In this document: positions 52,421-61,410 of the stretch, one piece after another
How the letters are laid out: each line of letters begins with the position of its first letter
How positions within the stretch are numbered: position 1 is the first letter of the stretch
Translations under genes and position numbers: made by a program
Notes under the pieces: model-generated
The model's database searches: none
The model's input: only the letters and a program-made list of their open reading frames with translations
Told to the model about the DNA's origin: nothing
Assembly: GCF_030824435.1 (NCBI RefSeq)
Contig: NZ_JAVBXS010000088.1
Location: 19,501-83,500 of the forward strand
Length of the DNA stretch: 64,000 nucleotides
Reading direction: 5' to 3'
Source of the DNA: Rheinheimera sp.
GTDB lineage: Bacteria; Pseudomonadota; Gammaproteobacteria; Enterobacterales; Alteromonadaceae

Positions 52421-54580
52421 ATGGCAGCCGAGGCCGGGTTTACAGCTTTACTGACACTGATCAATCAGCGCCAGCAACAATGTAAAAGCTTCGGCTGGCG
52501 TTTGCCCATCTGGCTGCAAAGCGCTGATAACACAGATAATTTGCTGCTTACCGGCATTTTGCAACAGCAACAAAAAGCAGATATTTTCTGGTTGGGTGAA
52601 GCTGTACCAGGCGTCTCAGGCGCCAGCACAGGCAGCGCTGAGCCCAGCTCTGCAACCGGCGTTGAAAAAAACCTGCAGTTTATTCAGCGTAAAAATCAGT
52701 TATTGGGCGCTGAATGTGATGTGCTTGTTATCAATGCACAACAAGGTATCGACTGGGATTTAGTAGCGGCAAGCGCCGGTTGTGTTAAGGCCGGTGGCTT
52801 GTGGATTTTATTGAGTCCAGCCGCTGAACTCTGGCTGCAACAACCCAATCATCAGGCCGCTAAACTGCGCTCTTACCCACACCCACAGGCGTCTTCGGCT
52901 TTTTTAAAATTCTGGCTCAATCAGCCAGAGCAAAATAACTGGCTGGTGTGCAGCAACAACGCACTAATACAGGATTTGTCTTTCCCTGCGGCAAACAGCA
53001 ATAACAGCAGTAACACCAATAAAAATCAGGTAGTTGCGCTGCCATCACCTTATTTAAGTGTTGATCAACAACAAGCAGTACAAGGCATTTTTAAAGTGTT
53101 GTCCGGCCACAGACGGCGGCCTTTGTTAATGACAGCACACCGTGGCCGCGGTAAATCAGCAGCTTTGGGTATAGCGGCGGCAGAATTACAACATCAAGGC
53201 AAAACCAGCCTCGCCATTTGTGCGCCCCACCCCGACAGTGCTGCAGTGGCACTTGCCATGGCAAAACAACATTTGCAGCAGCTGTCGCCGGGGGCTGAGC
53301 TGGCGCTGCGCTTTTGGCCTGTGGATGTGTTATTGGCAGAAAAACCCAAACTCGATTTGTTATTGATAGACGAAGCTGCTGCTATTCCAACACCACAACT
53401 GCAACAGCTGGTGGCGCATTATAGCCGGGTGGTGTTGGCCAGCACTGAACATGGTTATGAAGGCACCGGCCGTGGTTTTTTGCTGAAGTTTCAGCCTTAT
53501 CTGGACCAAAACTGCCCTGGCTGGCACAAACTGCAGTTACAACAAGCCATTCGTTATGCCGCTGATTGCCCACTGGAACAGCTTATTTTTCAAAGGTTTT
53601 TACTGGCAACAGAATATCAGCAGCCCGAATACCAGCCCAAGCAGCCATTACAGTTACAACTGTTGCCACAACAGCAACTCGGGCAACAGCCGTTATTGCC
53701 ACAAATAATGGCGCTGCTGAGCCTTTCACATTACCAAACCAGTATCACCGATCTCTGGGCACTGCTGGATAATCCGGCTTTGCAACTTTTTGTGTTGATG
53801 CAACAACAGCACTTATTGGCTTGTGCTGTGATCAGTATTGAAGGTGAATTGCCAGCTGAGCTCAGCCAGCAGATTTATCAGGGTGAACGCAGGGTGCAAG
53901 GCCAGTTAATGGCACAAAGCCTGGCTTTTCACTTGGCCTGCCCTGAAGTTGCATGCGAAAAAATGGCTAGAATTCAAAGAATTGCGGTAAGTCCCAGCTT
54001 ACAACAACAGGGCATAGGCTCTGCCATGTTGCAGCTGCTGCACAGCCATTTTAGCCAGGCCGGTTTTGCCCTGCTTGGCAGCAGTTTTGGCTGCAACAGC
54101 CCTTTATTATCTTTCTGGCAAAAAGCCGGTTTTGTCGCGGTGAAACTCAGCCAACAAGCAGAACAAGCCAGCAGCGAACCTTCGGTGTTGATGTTACAGC
54201 CGTTAACACCAGTTTTGTGCAGCACTGTAGATAAGCTGCAACAACAATTCCGGCAACAGTTGTATTGGCAGCTGGCCGACAGTCAGCGGCAGCTTGCTGC
54301 AGAGCTGGCGCTGCAACTGGCCAGGCCGCCGGCAGAAGTTTTATCTTGCAGCGAACGACAACAACTCAGCTTATTCAGCGCTGGCAACAGGCCTTATGAG
54401 CTGGTCGAAGTTTTATTGTTGCATTGGTTTAATCAACATTATCAACAGGTTCCGATTGAGGTTGCGGCAATTTTTGTTAAAAAACTCTGGCAAAAACACA
54501 GCTGGAACCAACTCAAAGTTGGTCATCAGGGCAAACAAGCACTGATCCGTCAGCTGCAACAAGCCGTATCAGTTCACTGA
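52421..54580 (+). CDS. tmcA: tRNA(Met) cytidine acetyltransferase
   Basis: 719 residues, somewhat longer than E. coli TmcA (671). It makes N4-acetylcytidine at the wobble base of elongator tRNA-Met using ATP and acetyl-CoA. It contains the helicase-like module with Walker A 'A-H-R-G-R-G-K-S-A' and Walker B 'L-L-I-D-E-A-A-A-I-P', then a GNAT acetyltransferase domain with 'I-A-V-S-P-S-L-Q-Q-Q-G-I-G-S-A'. Extra length is in Gln-rich inserts near 200 and 410. An AGAGGCGG site lies inside the end of uvrD. Confidence 0.92.
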   Translation: MAAEAGFTALLTLINQRQQQCKSFGWRLPIWLQSADNTDNLLLTGILQQQQKADIFWLGEAVPGVSGASTGSAEPSSATGVEKNLQFIQRKNQLLGAECDVLVINAQQGIDWDLVAASAGCVKAGGLWILLSPAAELWLQQPNHQAAKLRSYPHPQASSAFLKFWLNQPEQNNWLVCSNNALIQDLSFPAANSNNSSNTNKNQVVALPSPYLSVDQQQAVQGIFKVLSGHRRRPLLMTAHRGRGKSAALGIAAAELQHQGKTSLAICAPHPDSAAVALAMAKQHLQQLSPGAELALRFWPVDVLLAEKPKLDLLLIDEAAAIPTPQLQQLVAHYSRVVLASTEHGYEGTGRGFLLKFQPYLDQNCPGWHKLQLQQAIRYAADCPLEQLIFQRFLLATEYQQPEYQPKQPLQLQLLPQQQLGQQPLLPQIMALLSLSHYQTSITDLWALLDNPALQLFVLMQQQHLLACAVISIEGELPAELSQQIYQGERRVQGQLMAQSLAFHLACPEVACEKMARIQRIAVSPSLQQQGIGSAMLQLLHSHFSQAGFALLGSSFGCNSPLLSFWQKAGFVAVKLSQQAEQASSEPSVLMLQPLTPVLCSTVDKLQQQFRQQLYWQLADSQRQLAAELALQLARPPAEVLSCSERQQLSLFSAGNRPYELVEVLLLHWFNQHYQQVPIEVAAIFVKKLWQKHSWNQLKVGHQGKQALIRQLQQAVSVH

Positions 54581-54693
54581 GCAGCATCTTTGCCGCTGTT
54601 GAATGCAGCTTCCCTGACCTGTATCAAAACAGTCAGGCCTTGATGTATTTAGGCTATAGTTCAGATTCAGCATCCAGGTGGTATTTAGTATTG

Positions 54694-55803
54694 ATGTGGC
54701 GATTTTGGACCTTTTTGTTATGGCTGTGCAGTTTTTTGGTTGTTGCCGAAGATAAACAGCCAATAAGTCTGGGTATGTCAGCCCCCTTCTCCGGCCCTGC
54801 GGCGCAGCTTGGTTTAAGTTACCGCCATGGCGCTGAACTGGTATTTAAACAACAAAATCAACAAGGTGGCATTGCCGGCCGCGCTTTACAGCTGGTCACG
54901 CTGGATGACGGTTATGAGCCGATGCGCACTGTTGCCAATACCAGACAACTGGTGTATTCACACAAAGTGCTGGCACTTTTTGGTTATATTGGCACCCCAA
55001 CCGCCAGCGCAGTTTTACCTTTGTTACGCCATGAACAAATTCCTTATCTGGCGCCTTTTAGTGGTGCCGATCTGCTGCGACAAAAAGATGACCACTTTAT
55101 TTTTAATTTCCGCGCCAGTTATGCCGAAGAAGCCAAAGCACAAATTGCATATCTGGTTGACCAACAAAAATTACGCAAAATTGCGTTGTTAATTCAGGCC
55201 GATGAATTTGGTGCCACGCTGGAACAAAGTTTTTTAACCGAACTGGACAAAAGAGGCATTAAACCTCTGGTGATCAGCAGATTCCAGCGCAACAGCAGCG
55301 ACTTAACTCAGGCAGTGAAACTGCTGGTGCAACATCAGCCGGAACTGGTGCTGACTGTCGGCACTTATCAGGTGCTGGCGCAAGCCATCACCCTGGCCAG
55401 TCAGCATAACTTCAGGCCCAAATACAGTGTGGTGTCTTTTACCGGAGTGTCTGAGCTGGCGCTGATGCTGAATAATCAGGATCAGGTGTTTGCTTCTATG
55501 GTAATGCCAGACCCGGTCAGTACCCAATCTGCTCTGGCGCAGGCTTACCGCAAGGCTGCAGGTACCGAAGTACCGCTCAGTGATATTGCATTTGAAGGAT
55601 TTGCTGCAGCGACCCTGCTGGTGCAGGCGCTGCAACAATGTTCAGCCGATTTGAGCCGGAACTGTTTGTTAAAAACCTTGCCGGCTCAACAACTGTATGA
55701 CTTCGCATTGCACTACGACATTCAACGCCATCAGGCCTCAGATCAGGTCTTTCTGGTCAGCCTGAAAAACAAGCGTATCCAGCAGCTGCCGCTTAATGAC
55801 TAA
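54694..55803 (+). CDS. ABC-type branched-chain-amino-acid-like binding protein, orphan
   Basis: 369 residues from ATG 54694; the open frame begins at 54640. A signal peptide ends near 'L-V-V-A-E-D'. The Peripla_BP_6 fold shows 'L-G-M-S-A-P-F-S-G-P-A-A-Q-L-G', 'G-G-I-A-G-R-A-L-Q-L-V-T-L-D-D-G-Y-E-P' and 'Q-V-F-A-S-M-V-M-P-D-P'. Related proteins bind branched-chain amino acids, amides or aromatic acids. There is no transporter gene nearby. The last 11 bases overlap the end of the LasA-type gene on the other strand. Confidence 0.85.
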   Translation: MWRFWTFLLWLCSFLVVAEDKQPISLGMSAPFSGPAAQLGLSYRHGAELVFKQQNQQGGIAGRALQLVTLDDGYEPMRTVANTRQLVYSHKVLALFGYIGTPTASAVLPLLRHEQIPYLAPFSGADLLRQKDDHFIFNFRASYAEEAKAQIAYLVDQQKLRKIALLIQADEFGATLEQSFLTELDKRGIKPLVISRFQRNSSDLTQAVKLLVQHQPELVLTVGTYQVLAQAITLASQHNFRPKYSVVSFTGVSELALMLNNQDQVFASMVMPDPVSTQSALAQAYRKAAGTEVPLSDIAFEGFAAATLLVQALQQCSADLSRNCLLKTLPAQQLYDFALHYDIQRHQASDQVFLVSLKNKRIQQLPLND

Positions 55804-56926
55804 AATAACCGGCGCAACGTTTTACACTATTTTTGGTTAAATAATACCGGGTGCAGTTGGTATCATAACTGGTGCCTGTTGCGGTAATTTGCCAGCCCGA
55901 CAGATAAGCACCATGTAAATGGGTCCAGCTGCCATTTTGTTTTAAACTCCAGTGTTGGTGTGGCCCGGTGGAAGCACCGCCATTACACAAAGCCTGTGGC
56001 TGACTGTTGGCCGGATTGGCAATGCGGGTGTTTTTATACACAGTAGCGCCTGTGCCATATTGAATATTCATCAAATGATAATAAGTGGTGGACCAACCGC
56101 CGCTATGCACCACTTCGGCAAAACAAGACGAATGCCGTTTAAAACTGCCACTGGCTGAAGCGGCCACCCAGACACCGGATTGATTACTGCCCCAGCCACC
56201 ACCCTGACTCATATCCAATGATGACATTGGGTAACTACCGCTGCCGGTATTGGTATGAGCACCACCCACATGCCAGGACTGGCCGGTTGGAAAGGGGAAC
56301 TGCAAAAATCCATTGGCAGGGCCAGCCAATAATAAACTTTGCGGCTGCCGTATTTTTACCTGTGCCGGCGCAAAATCTTCGGCAAAAAGTTTCTGATACA
56401 ACTGCATAAAACGCACTTTTTGCACCTGTGGTTTTTGCGCTTCATCCGTTGGCGCTGGCGCCACTAAAAAAGCCAGTGGATCCACTTCAGTTGGCCGGGC
56501 AAATTCGCTGGCTTCAGGTGCCGGCTCCCCACTATAAATACGTTCTGCCAGCTGATGTGCAACATCCTGTAACTGAGCACTAAAACCCAGTTTTGTTGAC
56601 AAAGAAGCAAAAGGACGTTGCATTCTGGCTTCGTCAGCACCAGGGTCTGTCACCAGACCACTGTGTTGTTCAATTAACGTCAGAAGCACACGGGGACTGA
56701 TACTGCTGTAACCCGCCCAATGCGAAATATGCTCAGCATAAGGCAATAAATGGGGGGCCTGACTGGCCAGATAAGCTTCAATATCAAAGTTAAACATTTC
56801 GTCATAGCTATACACTATGGGGTGCACCAGCTGTTTTGTTGTTGGTGGCCGCAGCGGTTCGGCTGCTTGCAAAGCGCTGATGCCAAGTGCACAAATCACA
56901 GCAATACTGATGTTCCTGGTTTTCAT
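55793..56926 (-). CDS. LasA-type (staphylolysin) M23 metalloprotease precursor
   Basis: 377 residues: signal peptide (1-21), a long propeptide to about 205, then the protease. The mature domain follows LasA of Pseudomonas aeruginosa: 'G-A-H-T-N-T-G-S-G' (H224), 'S-S-L-D-M-S' (D238) and 'S-T-G-P-H-Q-H-W-S-L' (H323, H325) provide the zinc site, with 'T-Y-Y-H-L-M' also kept. It cleaves Gly-Gly bonds in peptidoglycan cross-bridges or elastin, so the likely role is lysis of competing bacteria or nutrient release outside the cell. ATG 56926 follows AAGGATC; the frame extends to 57007. Confidence 0.9.
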   Translation of the reverse strand: MKTRNISIAVICALGISALQAAEPLRPPTTKQLVHPIVYSYDEMFNFDIEAYLASQAPHLLPYAEHISHWAGYSSISPRVLLTLIEQHSGLVTDPGADEARMQRPFASLSTKLGFSAQLQDVAHQLAERIYSGEPAPEASEFARPTEVDPLAFLVAPAPTDEAQKPQVQKVRFMQLYQKLFAEDFAPAQVKIRQPQSLLLAGPANGFLQFPFPTGQSWHVGGAHTNTGSGSYPMSSLDMSQGGGWGSNQSGVWVAASASGSFKRHSSCFAEVVHSGGWSTTYYHLMNIQYGTGATVYKNTRIANPANSQPQALCNGGASTGPHQHWSLKQNGSWTHLHGAYLSGWQITATGTSYDTNCTRYYLTKNSVKRCAGYFSH

Positions 56927-57176
56927 CTGATGATCCTTTGAATAATAAAATGAGGTGGCTGAACTGCCACAGCTCACTCTAGCTGCCACATGCAAAGGCT
57001 TAATCACAGTGCAACAAATATCATAAATTTGTCAGTAGCCTGTCACTCAGAGGTGAAAAAACCGGCAGGACTTTTATCTTTATTGTTCATTCATCAGTCA
57101 GCTTATGGCAGCATACTGGCAAAGTATCTGACAGCCCGGAGTCGTCAGCCGCCTCTTTTTACAAGGAAATCAGCTT

Positions 57177-58067
57177 ATGAAAATTCAAAAAACCAGCCTG
57201 TTGTTTCGTGTTGCCTTATTAACAGCGGCTTTGGCCGTCAGCCATAACGCCACAGCACAAAATATTCCACCAGCCCAACAACAAATGTTGCTGCAAATGG
57301 CCGAACAGTCGGGCCTGCTGCAACAGGCTGCAGCTTGCAGCGGCGTCAGCAGTGGCCAGCTAAAACAACATTTAGCCAAAGCTTTGCAACAATGCCCATT
57401 GACCGCCAACGGCATGCCAGACGAACAATGTGTTAAACGTCAGGTGATCCAACAGTCCGGAGTTTCAACTGCAACAGTGCAAAAATGTGAACAGCTGGCC
57501 AAACAGGCACAACAGCAACAACAGCAGTCGTCGGCTGAAGAGCAACTGAGCAAACTTTTTGATGGCATTGGCGACAGAGAACCAACAGCGGCGGAACAAC
57601 TGCAAATTGAACAGCTGACAGAAAAACTGCAACAGCAAGGCATAGCACAAATGCGCTCGAGCGTGGATATGCTGGTGAATGCCAGTCAGGGCACCACAGC
57701 CAATATTCCGGCGCCTATGTATCCGGGCAGTAAGGTGTTAGTGCATTTACCGGCACAAGGTTTAGTCCGCTTTGGCGACCAATCTGTCACCAGTCTGCCT
57801 GGTGTTTCTTTTGCTTCCACTGCTTCTGCCGACGAAATTCTGGCCTGGTATCAGCAAAAGTACCCTGCTTATCAATACCGTAAAATTGAAATGGGTGGTG
57901 CACCTGACCATCTTTTATTAAAAAAAGCGCCAGAACCTTTTGATTATATGAAGTTATTACCGCAGTTACCTGCCATTCCCCATGTGTTTATTACTGCAGC
58001 GAATAAAGAAACACAACGTCATCTGCCAGGCGCCCAAACCTTATTTACCGTGACTTATCAGCCCTGA
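57177..58067 (+). CDS. Secreted Gln-rich protein of unknown function
   Basis: 296 residues. A signal peptide ends near 'N-A-T-A-Q-N', with an AAGGAAAT site. The N-terminal half is helical, Gln-rich and contains four cysteines in spaced pairs ('A-A-C-S-G', 'Q-Q-C-P-L', 'E-Q-C-V-K', 'Q-K-C-E-Q') that suggest two disulphides. The C-terminal half ('A-P-M-Y-P-G-S-K-V', 'E-I-L-A-W-Y-Q-Q-K-Y-P') resembles small periplasmic domains that act on or bind other proteins. No family is recognised. It lies divergently from the LasA gene over a 250-bp gap. Confidence 0.75.
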   Translation: MKIQKTSLLFRVALLTAALAVSHNATAQNIPPAQQQMLLQMAEQSGLLQQAAACSGVSSGQLKQHLAKALQQCPLTANGMPDEQCVKRQVIQQSGVSTATVQKCEQLAKQAQQQQQQSSAEEQLSKLFDGIGDREPTAAEQLQIEQLTEKLQQQGIAQMRSSVDMLVNASQGTTANIPAPMYPGSKVLVHLPAQGLVRFGDQSVTSLPGVSFASTASADEILAWYQQKYPAYQYRKIEMGGAPDHLLLKKAPEPFDYMKLLPQLPAIPHVFITAANKETQRHLPGAQTLFTVTYQP

Positions 58068-58085
58068 GCCGTTGTTTGGCCACCC

Positions 58086-58631
58086 TTAACTAAAATACTC
58101 AGCGTCGGCAAATGCCGGCGCTTTGGCATCTTTGGGTGACAATAACGGCGCGCCTTGCAGCGGCCAGGCAATCCCAAGTTGTGGATCATCAAATCTGATG
58201 CTGCGTTCAGCTGCAGGTGCATAATAATCTGTGGTTTTATAATGCACATCAGCACTGTCGCTTAACACCAGAAAACCATGCGCAAAACCTTCCGGGATCC
58301 ATAACTGCTGTTGGTTTTTTGCCGACAACAAATGCCCAACCCAATGACCAAATGTTTTGGATGAACGCCTTAAATCTACAGCAACATCAAATACTTCGCC
58401 CTGCACAACCCGGATAAGCTTGGCTTGTGGCTGCGCCAGCTGATAATGCAAACCACGCAACACTCCGGCTTTGGAATGGGAATGGTTATCCTGCACAAAA
58501 TTGAGTGAACGCCCCAGCAGTAGTTCATATTGTTGTTGCTGAAAACTCTGTAAAAAATAACCACGTTCATCAGTAAAGACAGTGGGTTGTAATAACAGTA
58601 CATCTGGAATGTCGGTAGCAATGATCTGCAT
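58086..58631 (-). CDS. rfbC: dTDP-4-dehydrorhamnose 3,5-epimerase
   Basis: 181 residues forming a cupin barrel. The catalytic His62 is in 'L-R-G-L-H-Y-Q', with 'G-E-V-F-D-V-A-V-D-L-R' and 'P-E-G-F-A-H-G-F' carrying substrate contacts. It epimerises dTDP-4-keto-6-deoxyglucose on the way to dTDP-rhamnose for LPS or exopolysaccharide. It stands alone, without rfbABD, so the rest of the pathway must be elsewhere. Confidence 0.93.
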   Translation of the reverse strand: MQIIATDIPDVLLLQPTVFTDERGYFLQSFQQQQYELLLGRSLNFVQDNHSHSKAGVLRGLHYQLAQPQAKLIRVVQGEVFDVAVDLRRSSKTFGHWVGHLLSAKNQQQLWIPEGFAHGFLVLSDSADVHYKTTDYYAPAAERSIRFDDPQLGIAWPLQGAPLLSPKDAKAPAFADAEYFS

Positions 58632-58918
58632 AGAGGGGCCATTTGAGTTTTGCTGTCAGGCAGCAGTGCCGGAATGCAGGCATTGTCGGTGATTTCAGGA
58701 AAAATTCAAGCCAGAGCTTTTGGTAACCGGCACATAGAATAGAGTACTGTTGCAGCCTGCAACTAACACAGCAATACAACAAAACTGCCACTCTGGCTGC
58801 AACACAATCCGCCCTTTTTACCCTTTTCGCCGCAATCACCTTGCCTGGGATGGCGCAGCTGCAGATAATCGCGGCGCGGCGACAGCACTGGCTTAAACCC
58901 TGAACAACAGGCACAACA

Positions 58919-59563
58919 ATGGCAAATTTTATTTTGTGGGACAACGACGGAGTATTGGTCGACACCGAAGAGTTGTATTTTCTTTGCAATCGCGACTTTT
59001 ACCGCGAGCTTGGGCTGGAGCTTTCCGAACAACAGTTTTTTCAGTGTTTTTTACTCGATAACATCGGCGCCTGGCATTTATTGCCACAACAGCTGAGTGA
59101 AACCGACATCAAGCCACTCAGACAAGAGCGCAACAGACGTTATGCCGCCATGCTGCAGCAACTGCAAATTCAGCCTGTGCCAGGCATCAGCAGCCTGCTG
59201 TCACAACTGAACAGCCGCTACCGGCACGCTATTGTCACCAGCGCCCATCGCCAACACTTTGAACTGATCCACCAGCACAGCAACTTATTACAGCATTTTG
59301 ATTTTGTGCTGACCGGGGATGAAGTGCAAAACGGTAAACCGCACCCTGAACCTTATTTACGGGGTGTTGCGCTGAGTGGCCGCCAGCCTGCTGAGGTGCT
59401 GGTAGTGGAAGACTCTCCCCGTGGCCTGCAAGCCGCCATTGCCGCCGGACTGCGTTGTGTGGTGATTAAACACCGTTTTTGTGCCGGTTTTGCGTTTCAG
59501 GGCGCCTGGCAAGTGGTGGACAATATCAGCCAATTACAACAATGTTTAATGGACGCAGATTAG
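58919..59563 (+). CDS. HAD-superfamily hydrolase (beta-phosphoglucomutase-like)
   Basis: 214 residues. Motif I is 'W-D-N-D-G-V-L-V-D-T-E', with 'V-T-S-A-H' (motif II), 'G-K-P-H-P-E-P-Y' (motif III) and 'V-V-E-D-S-P-R-G-L' (motif IV). The 'D-N-D-G-V' pattern and cap belong to the beta-phosphoglucomutase / sugar-phosphatase branch. The substrate cannot be fixed. It is a stand-alone gene between rfbC (divergent) and the J-domain operon. Confidence 0.88.
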   Translation: MANFILWDNDGVLVDTEELYFLCNRDFYRELGLELSEQQFFQCFLLDNIGAWHLLPQQLSETDIKPLRQERNRRYAAMLQQLQIQPVPGISSLLSQLNSRYRHAIVTSAHRQHFELIHQHSNLLQHFDFVLTGDEVQNGKPHPEPYLRGVALSGRQPAEVLVVEDSPRGLQAAIAAGLRCVVIKHRFCAGFAFQGAWQVVDNISQLQQCLMDAD

Positions 59564-59586
59564 CCTGCTGATAGCACGATGTTTTC

Positions 59587-59595
59587 TGCTATGAT
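59587..59595 (+). promoter_or_regulatory. Extended -10 promoter of the J-domain operon
   Basis: TGCTATGAT, an extended -10 with hexamer 59590-59595, lies 74 bases before the ATG of the J-domain gene. No good -35 is seen, which is usual for extended -10 promoters. Confidence 0.5.
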
Positions 59596-59668
59596 CGCGC
59601 CATCCACCGGCTTTGTAAGCTGATGTTTTAAAACACTCAGCAAAAGCCGTCACTTAGCAGGGACTTGT

Positions 59669-59959
59669 ATGATCAACTATTTCCGCGTGTTGGGTGTAAA
59701 AGCCAGCGCCAGCGAAGACGAGATTAAAAAAGCCTACAAAAGGCTGTCGAACAAATACCATCCGGATAAATTACAAGGCAGCTCTGAAGATGAAAAAGAG
59801 CAAGCTGCTGTGCAGTTACAAAGAGTCAAAGAAGCTTATGACGTGTTGTCAGACCCAAAACAACGGGCTGCTTTTATTAAAGATTTTAACAATGTGATAG
59901 TGCCGGACCCGGCAGCAGCCATGAAAGAGTTGTGGGACCAATATTACCCGCCGGTTTAA
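59669..59959 (+). CDS. Short J-domain protein
   Basis: 96 residues: one J domain (about 3-70) with 'D-E-I-K-K-A-Y-K-R-L' and the DnaK-activating 'H-P-D' at 31-33, then a short tail without Gly/Phe or zinc modules. It should stimulate an Hsp70 ATPase and direct it to particular clients. It is first gene of a four-gene unit, with an AGGGA site. The partner Hsp70 is not in the window. Confidence 0.9.
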   Translation: MINYFRVLGVKASASEDEIKKAYKRLSNKYHPDKLQGSSEDEKEQAAVQLQRVKEAYDVLSDPKQRAAFIKDFNNVIVPDPAAAMKELWDQYYPPV

Positions 59960-60068
59960 CTGGTAGAACTCTTTCACGGTAAAACCACAGACAGTGCCAA
60001 CATCAGCCACAATCAGATATACAAAAATTGCTTAGAACCGGTTTCACCGGACAGCCGCAGGACCAACC

Positions 60069-60641
60069 ATGAGCCAGAAATTTAACGCAGCGCGGTTAGA
60101 ACAACTGAAAACCGACGCCTTTGAAAACATTGATTCTTACAACGACCCTGACACGCCAAAAGCGCTGGCCGCTTTTACCGAACAAATTAAAGGCGTGTTA
60201 CAGGCCGCACCAGATATGCTGCAGTCGGTGCCGGAATATCTGCCGGTGGCGCTGTATGGCCGGGTGAAATTCCCGGGGGATGCCAAATTAAAATGGTCGC
60301 AGTGGTTAAAAACCGGCAACGCGCCGCTCTGGGATGAATTTAAAACCACAGTGGCTTTTAATAACGCCGATTTACCGCTGGTCAAAACCATCCGTGCTTA
60401 TAACGAAAGCCTGCTGATTGAAGCTTGTGCTGTGCTTTTTATGTTGTCGAATGAAACTTCTTCGCCGGTGCAACGGAGTCAGGGTAGCCATGACGACGGT
60501 GAAGGTTATGAAGAAGATGATGACGACTACAGCGACAGACGCGATCAGGCGGCCGACGATTACGATGGCAACGATGATGAAGACGAAGAAGGCTACGATG
60601 ATCAATATGATGAAATTACCTTTAAACGGGAAGGTCGCTGA
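60069..60641 (+). CDS. Hypothetical protein with strongly acidic C-terminal tail
   Basis: 190 residues. Residues 1-130 are helical with 'F-P-G-D-A-K-L-K-W-S-Q-W-L'. Residues about 140-185 are a Asp/Glu/Gly-rich low-complexity tail ('E-E-D-D-D-D-Y', 'D-D-E-D-E-E-G-Y'). Such tails act as charge mimics or chaperone-like holders (inference). It has an AGGA site. It overlaps the next gene by one base (TGATG). I recognise no family. Confidence 0.78.
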   Translation: MSQKFNAARLEQLKTDAFENIDSYNDPDTPKALAAFTEQIKGVLQAAPDMLQSVPEYLPVALYGRVKFPGDAKLKWSQWLKTGNAPLWDEFKTTVAFNNADLPLVKTIRAYNESLLIEACAVLFMLSNETSSPVQRSQGSHDDGEGYEEDDDDYSDRRDQAADDYDGNDDEDEEGYDDQYDEITFKREGR

Positions 60642-61402
60642 TGAATAGTCTGATTGAGATTGCAGTTGCAGAAATCAAAGAACTGGCCGTAGTAGAACCC
60701 AAACAAGCCAGCAAAAGATTTGAGCTGATGGCCAATACAATGTCTGATGCTCAGTTAGTAGAAGTGATTGAAAATATTGATATTGTGACGCTGACGCAAA
60801 TTAACAGCCAACACGATATTTCCTTTCCTTCCATTATTTCTGAGCTGATGACAGTGGAAAAAATCCGTGACATCGTTTGTCAGCAGCCGTTGTATTGGGA
60901 AGAAAAAATCAAAAATAATGCCGAAGAACTCAAACAGCACACTTTTGATTTTTTAACTTATTTAATCCGCACTCAGGAAACCGAAGAAAAACAAGCCGAA
61001 ATTCTGGAATGTATTGCTGAAGATCCGGCCGGTTTATTTTATTTGTCTATTCCTTTTATTGAGTTATACCGCGGCGAAGTGGTGGAAGACGAAGACGAAA
61101 TTCACGATATTCTGCACGAAGAAGAGGAAGACTTAGAAGAAGCGGTCAGCTTTACCGAACGTCATCTGAATGAAGAAGTGCATGGTTTAGGCTATGACGA
61201 CCCTCGCAGTTTATTGGCGCTGATTCGCCAGTTAACCCCTGACGTGGAACAGTCGATTAAGAGCCTCATTCGTAACGAAAATTCTGGCTGGGAAAATATC
61301 ATCAACAAGTTTGCCACTGAGCTGGTGATGCAAGCCAAAGAGAAAAACCAGGCCACCGACGAATACGCCGAAGTGGATGAGATGTTTAGTTTTCTGGATT
61401 AA
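60641..61402 (+). CDS. Hypothetical acidic helical protein of the J-domain operon
   Basis: 253 residues. It is almost entirely predicted helical and very acidic, with a Glu/Asp block near 147-170 ('V-E-D-E-D-E-I-H-D', 'E-E-E-E-D-L-E-E-A'). There is no catalytic motif, signal peptide or membrane segment. GGAAGG lies inside the end of the upstream gene. It is translationally coupled upstream and 8 bases from the next gene. Confidence 0.78.
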   Translation: MNSLIEIAVAEIKELAVVEPKQASKRFELMANTMSDAQLVEVIENIDIVTLTQINSQHDISFPSIISELMTVEKIRDIVCQQPLYWEEKIKNNAEELKQHTFDFLTYLIRTQETEEKQAEILECIAEDPAGLFYLSIPFIELYRGEVVEDEDEIHDILHEEEEDLEEAVSFTERHLNEEVHGLGYDDPRSLLALIRQLTPDVEQSIKSLIRNENSGWENIINKFATELVMQAKEKNQATDEYAEVDEMFSFLD

Positions 61403-61410
61403 GGTTTGCC

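Noticed and set aside
52421..54580. Dense CAACAA/CAGCAA tracts looking like microsatellite repeats
   Set aside because: They are in-frame glutamine runs, common in most genes of this window, and show no uniform repeat unit or array.
58086..58631. An O-antigen or rhamnose cluster around rfbC
   Set aside because: No rfbA, rfbB, rfbD or other glycan genes are adjacent; rfbC is solitary.
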